From G963665405 sp963665405 (GTDB lineage: Bacteria > Chloroflexota > Dehalococcoidia > Lucifugimonadales > G963665405): DNA of 64,000 bases. Shown one piece after another: positions 56,618-64,000 of this stretch. The stretch lies in contig CAXXUH010000004.1 of the NCBI GenBank assembly GCA_963665405.2, positions 1-64,000 on the forward strand, in the 5' to 3' direction. Within the stretch, counting starts at the first letter, position 1. Every line of letters begins with the position of its first letter. The notes beneath the pieces were generated by a model that worked only from the letters and a program-made list of their open reading frames with translations, ran no database searches and was not told where the DNA came from. The position numbers were made by a program, and so were the translations under genes.

Positions 56618-57670
56618 CTATGCGAAGGCCAGCACCTTCGCGGGGTTGTCGACGATTATGGCCTGGACGTCCTCCTCGGCGATGCCCTTGCGGCGCATGC
56701 GGGGGACGATGTTCTCCAGGATGTGACCGTAGCCGTGGCCGCCGTACTTGACCAGGCGATTCTTGGTGCAGATGTCCTGGGCCATGACGATCTGCTCGGT
56801 GTGGCCCTCGGCGATCAGCCGCCTGATCGTGTCGATGCGCTGGGCGTCGCTGGGCATGTCGAAGTCGGCCAGCGGATAGTACGACGACTCCTGCCCGAAC
56901 AGGTCGTACTCCAGGTAACACCCGTTGCCGGCCAGCTTTTTGAGAGTGTCGAAGTCCGAGATCGTCCGGTCCAGATGGCCCATGATCGTTCGGGTCAGAT
57001 CGGCGCCGGCCTCGGCCAGTACCTCCAGGATCTCCTGCGGTGCCTGGGGGTTCCGCCCCGGGTGGATCAGGATCGACGCTCCGGTCTCGCGCTGGGCCGC
57101 GGCAGCTCCCCGGAGCACCTTCCTCTCGTTCTCGGTCAGCGGCCACGAGCATCCCAGCTCGCCGATGATGCCCGCCTTGATGCGGGTGTCGCCGACTCCG
57201 GTCGTGATCTCGCGGACCATCTGTCTCGCGATGTCGCCGTCGGTCAGGTCGTCCATCCCCTGCGGGTGGACGGCATCGACGTAGTAGCCGGCCCCCATGA
57301 CGATGTTGAGCCCGGTTGCTCGGGCGATCCGGGCGAGGGCGAGCGGGTCCCTCCCTATCCCGATGGTCGTGGCGTCGACGATCGTGCTGCCGCCGGCCCA
57401 CTTGTAGAGCAGGATCTCCGAGATGGCCTCGTCGATGTCGAGCAGCTCGAGGTTGTCCTTGTTGCTGAAGTAGTTGTACCGGATCCACCCCAGGTTCTCA
57501 AGGGTCACCGGCTGGAGGGCCAGGTGCCGCTGGGACGCCTCGGCGGGCAGGGTGAACATCATCGCGAAATCGATGAGGAGGTGCTCGTGGGTCATTGTCG
57601 GCCCCAGCTTCTGAGGGCTGACGGGACCTAGAACGGTCTGGGACAGGCCCGACAACTCGGGGATGGGCAA
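56618..57670 (-). CDS. Phosphotriesterase-like amidohydrolase
   Basis: About 350 residues, start TTG 57670 with GGAGGA at a good distance. Metal-site motifs of the PTE family: LGPTMTHEHLLIDF (H-x-H), GIIGELGCSWPLTENERKVL (the Glu replaces the carbamylated Lys of true PTE), ILIHPGRNPQAPQEIL, IMGHLDRTI and the late Asp in MAQDICTKNRL. Family members are lactonases or esterases. Substrate not assigned. Isolated, with the tandem IS following. Confidence 0.9.
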   Translation of the reverse strand: MPIPELSGLSQTVLGPVSPQKLGPTMTHEHLLIDFAMMFTLPAEASQRHLALQPVTLENLGWIRYNYFSNKDNLELLDIDEAISEILLYKWAGGSTIVDATTIGIGRDPLALARIARATGLNIVMGAGYYVDAVHPQGMDDLTDGDIARQMVREITTGVGDTRIKAGIIGELGCSWPLTENERKVLRGAAAAQRETGASILIHPGRNPQAPQEILEVLAEAGADLTRTIMGHLDRTISDFDTLKKLAGNGCYLEYDLFGQESSYYPLADFDMPSDAQRIDTIRRLIAEGHTEQIVMAQDICTKNRLVKYGGHGYGHILENIVPRMRRKGIAEEDVQAIIVDNPAKVLAFA

Positions 57671-57983
57671 GGTGGATTGTCCTCCGGCGCAGAGTCGCAC
57701 CAACGGTAGCAAGCGGCCAGCACGCCGTCAAGGGGAGGACGCGTCCCAGATTCCCCACCTGACATGGTTGGGAGCTGCTTGGTGTGCTTTCAGGGGGTGT
57801 CCGGATGTCGACCAGGGGTGACGCATGACATGATCGGGCATCGGACAGGGTCTCGGGTGCCGTCTTTGAGGGTATCGGCAGCGGTTCGCTGCCAATTATG
57901 GCTGTTCTCAGGCCAAAGAAGGCATGGCCGAGCCTGGCAACTCGGCAGAGTCGCCTACAAACCGATGCTCCAGGCAGGGTCGC

Positions 57984-59449
57984 CTATCGATGCGGCTCGG
58001 CAGCCAGCGCCAATATCCTCTGCCGCGCCCTGAGCAGCAACTCGTATGAGGGATGGCCCCGGGCCAGACGGATGATCAACCTCCTGGCGTGACGCATCAC
58101 ACGGCCCGGTAGGGCGATCAGGGCGAAGCGCACCGCCTTCAGACGCTTGCCCACCCACTGTTCGCCCAACACCAGCCGCTTCATGGCAGAGTTCAGGTTG
58201 AAGGCCAGCACCGATATGGCCCACCATGCGGCGTTGGCCCCGAACAGCCCCGACGGCAGCCGGCCCCCAGCCAAGTCACTCTTCAGAACGCTGTGGACCT
58301 CCTCGCCCTTGCCGCACCTCTGTCTCGACCACCAGATCAACTCATCTGCCGTAATGCTCCGGTTGGTCACCACGCCGAAGACCTTGTACCAGCCTCTGTT
58401 GGACAGCTCCATCGCGGGGAATGGAAGCTCCATCTGCCCCTCCATTCCCGGCAGAGGCTGTTCGATCAACCGCTCCCTGGTAGCTATGAACCGATACTCA
58501 GGGCTGTTCTTGGAGTGCCCTATCCAGTTAGGCACGAAGTTCACATCAGCCCACTGCTGACCCGTGTCCACACGATGCTCCCCAACCTTGCGGTACAGCG
58601 TCTGCCAGTCTTGCTCGGCGACCTCGGACACCGCACGGCGGAACTCGTCGTCAGACCCCAACCGCAAACTCGATCACCCCGTCCGCGCAGTACCGCAGCA
58701 ACTCCCGCTGGTACCCCGCCGTATCCGACCTCAGCATCACCTTCTCCACCCCCGCAGGCAGAGCCCAGCGCTTCAATCAACACTCGCAACTGCTGATGGC
58801 CCGCAGGTACGTTGCCGTCCCGAAACTCCGAATGCACGATCAACTCGGGACCAGATCAGCGGCTGGACGCCCTGTACTTCTTGTAGCTGGGGAGCGCCTC
58901 CTGCTTGCGGTCTCCACCAGTGTGGCATCCATGTCCAGAGTGGCCTCGTCTGAGGCGAACGGCTCTGCGCGAAGCCCACCAGGTCGGCGTTCACCTTGCG
59001 CAGACCCTTCATAGCTCCATTGGGAGCAGGTAGATGCTCTTGAGCTTCCCGCAGACTCCTCACGCCATGGAACCTCTCCAGGACCATGCAGACATCCGAC
59101 GGCACGCTCCGACGACGCTCGGATCTCTTCTCCAACGCCCTGCAAGCTCGCTGAGGCGCATACCCAGGCTCGAACTCTCGAAACATCCTGCACAGCCCTC
59201 TGTCCTTCTCAAGGAGATCAAGGTCGGACACCGACTCGCCGCTGCCAAGTTCAGCAGCATCAGCGAGATGATCATCTGGCTGTCCGTCCAGCCCTGACCT
59301 CTCTCCCGCAGTCTCACGTGGCGCTCTACCGATGACCTCAAACCCGCTGCTTGCATCAACTCCAGGTACGTCATCAGGCCGGACAGCCCCGTCATACCCG
59401 TCGAGCCCTTCTCCTGCTCGTACTGGAATGCCAGTAAGCCTTGCTTCAT
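57984..59449 (-). pseudogene. IS1380-type transposase, copy B, broken
   Basis: The C-terminal half (EFRRAVSEVAEQDWQTLYRK onward) is like copy A. The middle of the gene (58640-59160) has at least ten deletions of 1 to about 20 bases that break the frame repeatedly. The N-terminus MKQGLLAFQYEQEKG is recognisable near 59449. Confidence 0.85.
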
Positions 59450-59752
59450 AATAGCTGCACCTCGTTGGTGATCCTTGGTCAAGAAACATCTTAGCCCGCT
59501 TCGTGGCGGGCGCCAACGAGGTCTTTCTCCCAGTGACATGGTTGGGAGCTGCTTGGTGTGCTTTCAGGGGGTGTCCGGATGTCGACCAGGGGTGACGCAT
59601 GACATGATCGGGCATCGGACAGGGTCTCGGGTCGAGTCTTTGAGGGTATCCAGCGGTTCGCTGCCAATTATGGCTGTTCTCACAAAGAAGGCATGGCCGA
59701 GCCTGGCAACTCGGCAGAGTCGCCTACAAACCGATGCTCCAGGCAGGGTCGC

Positions 59753-61273
59753 CTATGCTCGATGCGGCTCGGCAGCCAGCGCCAATATCCTCTGCCGCGC
59801 CCTGAGCAGCTCGTATGAGGGATGGCCCCGGGCCAGACGGATGATCAACCTCCTGGCGTGACGCATCACACGGTAGGGCGATCAGGGCGAAGCGCACCGC
59901 CTTCAGACGCTTGCCCACCCACTGTTCGCCCAACACCAGCCGCTTCATGGCAGAGTTCAGGTTGAAGGCCAGCACCGATATGGCCCTCATGCGGCGTTGG
60001 CCCCGAACAGCCCCGACGGCAGCCGGCCCCCAGCCAAGTCACTCTTCAGAACGCTGTGGACCTCCTCGCCCTTGCCGCACCTCTGTCTCGACCACCAGAT
60101 CAACTCATCTGCCGTAATGCTCCGGTTGGTCACCACGCCGAAGACCTTGTACCAGCCTCTGTTGGACAGCTCCATCGCGGGGAATGGAAGCTCCATCTGC
60201 CCCTCCATTCCCGGCAGAGGCTGTTCGATCAACCGCTCCCTGGTAGCTATGAACCGATACTCAGGGCTGTTCTTGGAGTGCCCTATCCAGTTAGGCACGA
60301 AGTTCACATCAGCCCACTGCTGACCCGTGTCCACACGATGCTCCCCAACCTTGCGGTACAGCGTCTGCCAGTCTTGCTCGGCGACCTCGGACACCGCACG
60401 GCGGAACTCCGTCGTCACGTCGACCCCAACCGCAAACTCGATCACCCCGAACCGCTCGTCTCCACCCTCCGCGCAGTACCGCAGCAACTCCCGCTGGTAC
60501 CCCGCCGTATCCGACCTCAGCATCACCTTCTCCACCCCCGCAGGCAGACGGCCCAGCGCTTCAATCAACACTCGCAACTGCTGATGGCCCGCAGGTACGT
60601 TGCCGTCCCGAAACTCCGAATGCACGATCAACTCGGCCTCTGACCAGTAGGTGATCAGCGGCTGGTACGCCCTGTACTTCTTGTAGCTGGGGAGCGCCTC
60701 CTGCTTGCGCGTCTCCACCAGTGTGGCATCCATGTCCAGAGTGGCCTCGGTCTGAGGCGAACGGCTCTGCGCGAAGCCCACCAGGTCGGCGTTCACCTTG
60801 CGCAGACCCTTCATAGCTCCATTGGGAGCAGGTATGAATGCTCTGTGAGCTTCCCGCATCGACTCCTCGCCCGCGTCATGGAACCTCTCCAGATACCGGA
60901 ACACCGCAGACTCCGACGGCACGCTCCGACGACGCTCGACTCGCCATCTCTTCTCCAACGCCCTGCGCTCGCTGAGACGCATACCACAGGTCTCGAACTC
61001 TCGAAACATCCTGCACAGCCCTCTGTCCTTCTCAAGGAGATCAAGGTCGGACACCGACTCGCCGCCTGCCAAGTTCAGCAGCATCAGCGAGATGATCATC
61101 TGGCTGTCCGTCCAGCCCTGACCTCTCTCCCGCAGTCTCACGTGGCGCTCTACCGATGACCTCAAACCCGCTGCTTGCATCAACTCCAGGTACGTCATCA
61201 GGCCGGACAGCCCCGTCATACCCGTCGAGCCCTTCTCCTGCTCGTACTGGAATGCCAGTAAGCCTTGCTTCAT
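59753..61273 (-). pseudogene. IS1380-type transposase, copy C, C-terminal frame broken
   Basis: From ATG 61273 the protein equals copy A up to the region near 59987 (PSGLFGANAA). There, small deletions shift the frame. The remaining codons to the stop at 59753 still resemble copy A in pieces. Confidence 0.85.
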
Positions 61274-61381
61274 AATAGCTGCACCTCGTTGGTGATCGTT
61301 TCTCTTGGTCAAGAAACATCTTAGCCCGCTTCGTGGCGGGCGCCAACGAGGTCTTTCTCTTATCTAGGTGGGGAATCTGGG

Positions 61382-61399
61382 GCGTGGGGAATCTGGGGC
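61382..61399. repeat. Duplicated GCGTGGGGAATCTGGG-like unit beside IS end
   Basis: After the IS end GGTGGGGAATCTGGG the sequence repeats as GCGTGGGGAATCTGGG and then GCGTGG. The second GGGGAATCTGGG looks like an extra partial IS terminus, as if another copy was lost from here. Confidence 0.6.
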
Positions 61400-61406
61400 G
61401 TGGAGA

Positions 61407-62702
61407 CTACTTCGTCCGGCGCAGCCCCGGCAGGCCAAACGCGAGCGCAAGGGTCATCACCGCCAGCAGGAGCCCGCTGACGAGCAGCGCCGTCGAGGTC
61501 TCGGTCCACTCCGCTACCGCGCCGAAGGGGATCGAGCCCAGGGGCATCAACCCGAACGTCATCATGCTCAGGCTCATCACCCGTCCGCGCACCTCAGGCG
61601 GCGACTTGAGCTGGATCAGCGTCATGTTCAGGGACATGAAAACGGCGCTGACCATCCCGACGAGGAACAGCAGAGGGACCGCCATCACATAGGACGGGGA
61701 CTGTGAGAAGATGGCGAGAGCGATCCCCCAGATCGTGCAGGCGGCGATCAGGAGCACCCCACGCCTGCGGATCCGGGCCATCGACGCCAGTATGAGAGTC
61801 CCGACCAGAGCGCCGAGTCCCATCACGGCCAGTAGCAGTCCGAGTCCCGCCGACCCGGCGTCCAGAGCCTCTCGACCCCAGGCCGGCAGCAGCGTCATGT
61901 ACGACATTCCGAAGATCACCGCGACGAAGGCCAGTGCCATCAGACCGCGGATCGTCGGATTGTTGAGCGCGTACGAGACGCCCTCTCGGATGTCACTCCC
62001 CATGCCCTTCTTGGAGGTGCCCTTGGGCTGTGTCCCGGCCCTGAGCCGCCACATGGCCGCGACCGACAGGACGTAGAGGCCGACGATCAGATACAGGACC
62101 CCCGATGTGTCGAGGGCGATGATCAGCAGCCCCGCCGCGGCAGGCGCGACGATCCTCGTCAGGTTCATCCCTGAGTTGTTCAGAGCCACCGCGTTCAGCA
62201 GCCGCCTCTCGGGCACGATGTCGGAGACGATCGCCTGGCGGCTTGGCATATTGAACGCCATCAGCGTCCCGTTCGCGAGCCCGATCACGAACACGTGCCA
62301 GAACTGCACCACGTCGAGCAGATCCAGGGTCGCCAGCACGGAGGTGACGACCGCGTTTCCGGTCTGCGCGAAGATGATCATGTTCTTGCGTGGCACGCGG
62401 TCCGCCAGCACTCCGCCTATCAGGGACACGAACGTCATCGGAAGTCCGAGAGACAGCATCGCCAGCGCCAGCATCAGGGGGGAATCGTCCGTCAGCTCCA
62501 ACACGAGCCAGCCCCTGGTCAGGAAGAGCATGTTCATCGCCATGAACGAGGCGAACGAGCTCGCCCAGAGCCATCTGTAGTCGCGGAATCGGAAGGAGTC
62601 GAGAAGGCGGGAGCGTGTCAGAATCGATCGACGGTGGGTTGGCGTTGTGGGTGAGGACGCAGACGCTGGAGAGGCGTCGGTGGAGGACCTGGGTTCGTCC
62701 AA
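61407..62702 (-). CDS. MFS transporter (EntS-like exporter family)
   Basis: 431 residues with about 12 hydrophobic segments. N-terminal SFRFRDYRWLWASSFASFMA is typical of MFS_3 exporters. The loop-2 region IGGVLADRVPRKNMIIFAQT carries the family G-x-x-x-D-R-x-x-R/K motif. Substrate unknown (drug, siderophore or metabolite). Start ATG 62702. The stop lies close to the tandem IS. Confidence 0.9.
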   Translation of the reverse strand: MDEPRSSTDASPASASSPTTPTHRRSILTRSRLLDSFRFRDYRWLWASSFASFMAMNMLFLTRGWLVLELTDDSPLMLALAMLSLGLPMTFVSLIGGVLADRVPRKNMIIFAQTGNAVVTSVLATLDLLDVVQFWHVFVIGLANGTLMAFNMPSRQAIVSDIVPERRLLNAVALNNSGMNLTRIVAPAAAGLLIIALDTSGVLYLIVGLYVLSVAAMWRLRAGTQPKGTSKKGMGSDIREGVSYALNNPTIRGLMALAFVAVIFGMSYMTLLPAWGREALDAGSAGLGLLLAVMGLGALVGTLILASMARIRRRGVLLIAACTIWGIALAIFSQSPSYVMAVPLLFLVGMVSAVFMSLNMTLIQLKSPPEVRGRVMSLSMMTFGLMPLGSIPFGAVAEWTETSTALLVSGLLLAVMTLALAFGLPGLRRTK

Positions 62703-62724
62703 AGTCGAGTCCTTCTAGGGGAGT

Positions 62725-62925
62725 TTTGAAAAGCCCTTTCGACCATCCGCTCCGGCACGCCCCGATGAATCGGGGCATCGAGAGTCTCGATGTGCGAAGC
62801 ATCATCGGACCTGACCCCCCTCCGGGCCAGGAAGGGGTGAGGAATATATCTGAGGGAGCCCTTCAGACCCCCGGCAAATTGGCTCCGCTCCTCTGCACAC
62901 CCATGTTCCATCGTCCTTTCAGGGG
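62725..62925. repeat. Dispersed intergenic repeat, family A (longest copy)
   Basis: AAAGCCCTTTCGACCATCC, a CGCCCCGATGAATCGGGGCA hairpin, GGGCCAGGAAGGGGTGAGGA, ATATCTGAGGGAGCCCTTC, GGCTCCGCTCCTCTGCACAC and CCATGTTCCATCGTCC occur in the usual order. Located between the MFS and MOSC genes. Confidence 0.7.
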
Positions 62926-63044
62926 TGGGGAGCTCGGACATACGAGTTCGACGGTGGGCCGGGGAGAACAGCGAGGGAGACGAGGTCCTTACTCGTCCAG
63001 GAGGGGGAGGCCGAACCGGTTACCGAAGCCTCCTCGATGTCCGG

Positions 63045-63488
63045 TCAGGAGACTCGAACCGCGTCCCCGACGGTGACGGTCCCGCCATCGAGCACACGGG
63101 CCAGCATCCCGCGCTGACCGTTCAACGTGGCCTGCAGACCCGGCCGAATCTCATCCATGCGGCTGCAAGGCTCGCACTCCCCGGTGATCTCGACGACCGT
63201 GGTCTGTCCAAGGGAGACTTTTCGGCCCGGTGCCAGGGAGGATAGATCTACTCCCGAGGTTGTGATGTTCTCTCGAATGTCACCGGGCGCCAGCCCGAGG
63301 CGATCCAGAGTCTCTCGGTCCATCAGCAGGACCTGCCTGCCCGACCGTCCTGGGTCGGACGTCGCGTGCCCGTCGCCCTCCAGCCCGAACCGTGAGATGG
63401 CGTTCGCCGACTCGACGCTCTCCATCGGCTCGCGATGGCCGACGCAGATGTGGATGGACACGATCTCGCCCTGGGCCTGTGAAGTCAC
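63045..63488 (-). CDS. MOSC-domain protein
   Basis: 147 residues. MOSC pattern: RFGLEGDGHATSDPGRSGRQ, VLLMDRETLDRLGLAPGDIR, ENITTSGVDLSSLAPG and GECEPCSRMDEIRPGLQATL (with Cys). MOSC proteins act with molybdenum-cofactor or N-hydroxylated compounds. No partner nearby. Confidence 0.9.
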   Translation of the reverse strand: MTSQAQGEIVSIHICVGHREPMESVESANAISRFGLEGDGHATSDPGRSGRQVLLMDRETLDRLGLAPGDIRENITTSGVDLSSLAPGRKVSLGQTTVVEITGECEPCSRMDEIRPGLQATLNGQRGMLARVLDGGTVTVGDAVRVS

Positions 63489-63506
63489 TCCGGAGCCTCC
63501 TGAAGC

Positions 63507-64000
63507 CTACTCGTCCTCTTCCACCTTCCTCACCTGACCCTTGTACGTGTCGCTCGCGCGGAGTCCCGTCAGGCTGGTCAGCTCCTGCCTGATCGGCTCG
63601 GCGTTCGCAAAGGGCATCCAGGCCTTCCAACCGTCCTCGAAGTTGAAGTTGAACAGGTAGAAGATGGCCATCTTCTGGGTATCCTGGATGTCGTTCTCCT
63701 CGACCCAGGCTATCGTCTTCTCCAGCCGATCGAGTCTGATGTTGAACTTCCGAAGCATCTTCACCAAATCTGGATCGATCGTCTGGAGGCTGCCGTGGGC
63801 AACCTTCTCCACCGGGGGATCGGCCTCGTAGGTGGTGCCGAGGTTGACCAGGTTGCCCGACTCTATCTGGCCGTTGTACCAGGATAGGATGTCCTGCTGC
63901 ATGATCTCCATGTTCAGGTGGATCGTTCCGCTGGCCAGCGCCGCCTGCATCTCCGAGCGTGACATCGTCACGACCTCGACCGTGTGGTCGAAACCCACCT
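63507..64000 (-). CDS. ABC transporter substrate-binding protein (glycine-betaine type), 5' end outside window
   Basis: At least 164 C-terminal residues, open to the window edge. FDHTVEVVTMSRSEMQAALA, GTIHLNMEIMQQDILSWYNG and VEENDIQDTQKMAIFYLFNF resemble OpuAC/ProX-type periplasmic binding domains. The C-terminal part lacks the usual aromatic-box assignment, so the ligand is open. Follows the MOSC gene in the same direction, about 18 bases upstream. Confidence 0.65.
   Translation of the reverse strand, partial: VGFDHTVEVVTMSRSEMQAALASGTIHLNMEIMQQDILSWYNGQIESGNLVNLGTTYEADPPVEKVAHGSLQTIDPDLVKMLRKFNIRLDRLEKTIAWVEENDIQDTQKMAIFYLFNFNFEDGWKAWMPFANAEPIRQELTSLTGLRASDTYKGQVRKVEEDE

Larger units (their letters stand above)
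57745..61381 (-). mobile_element. Tandem pair of damaged IS1380-type elements (copies B and C)
   Basis: Left end CCCAGATTCCCCACCT at 57745 and right end AGGTGGGGAATCTGGG to 61381, the same as copy A. GCGT flanks both outer ends (57741-57744, 61382-61385). The internal junction near 59530 lacks both inner ends (GTCTTTCTC joined to CCAGTGACATGG). Copy B carries many small deletions at 58640-59160, copy C at 59620-60000. Elsewhere they match copy A almost exactly. This is a composite insertion or a poorly resolved assembly of repeated copies. Confidence 0.85.

Overview
The window looks like high-GC bacterial DNA from a Chloroflexota lineage, probably a SAR202/Dehalococcoidia-like environmental genome. 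This is inferred from the gene mix (hflKC, dnaX-ybeY, MoaD/NIL/threonine synthase, a Vms1-type release-factor fold, CSLREA and LamG secreted proteins, and archaellum genes in an otherwise bacterial context). No 16S rRNA gene is present, so the taxonomy is an inference.

Layout. 0-5 kb is core: dnaX (partial) and ybeY overlap, followed by a PEBP lipoprotein and hflK-hflC. 5-32.5 kb is an accessory region packed with mobile DNA: a large serine recombinase with a frameshifted C-terminus, an IS3 element between two tRNA-Pro sequences, an IS5 element with an IS1380 element inside it (both splitting one host gene), a second identical IS1380 copy splitting a LamG surface protein, a third divergent IS1380 copy, a different IS1380-type element, and an IS21 element. 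Also here are two large secreted proteins (LamG and RCC1) with a shared C-terminal module. Each is followed by a 26-codon ORF whose product looks like a lasso-peptide leader. 32.5-37.2 kb is an archaellum operon on the minus strand (arlB, an arlD/E/X-like gene, arlG, arlF, arlH, arlI). IS21 cuts arlI just before its P-loop and no arlJ follows. 38-43.4 kb is a phosphorelay: a PAS histidine kinase, a single-domain response regulator and a multi-REC/HPt/GGDEF protein whose frame is broken at a 19-C tract. 44-57.7 kb is mostly metabolic: class V aminotransferase, MoaD/ThiS, NIL protein, threonine synthase, a thioredoxin-fold protein with an in-frame UGA at the redox cysteine (likely selenocysteine), CSLREA beta-helix, epimerase, rpiB, acVLRF1, SDR, 2Fe-2S protein, RidA and a phosphotriesterase-like enzyme. 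57.7-61.4 kb is a damaged tandem pair of the second IS1380-type element. 61.4-64 kb has an MFS exporter, a MOSC protein and a partial substrate-binding protein.

How it works together. The sensor kinase and multi-receiver protein sit next to the archaellum genes and could form a motility/adhesion control module, although arlI is broken here. A dispersed intergenic repeat family of about 90-200 bp recurs between core genes across the window. Several genes carry single frameshifts (recombinase, RCC1, HEPN-like, multi-REC). Some lie in homopolymers, so sequencing error must be weighed against real decay.
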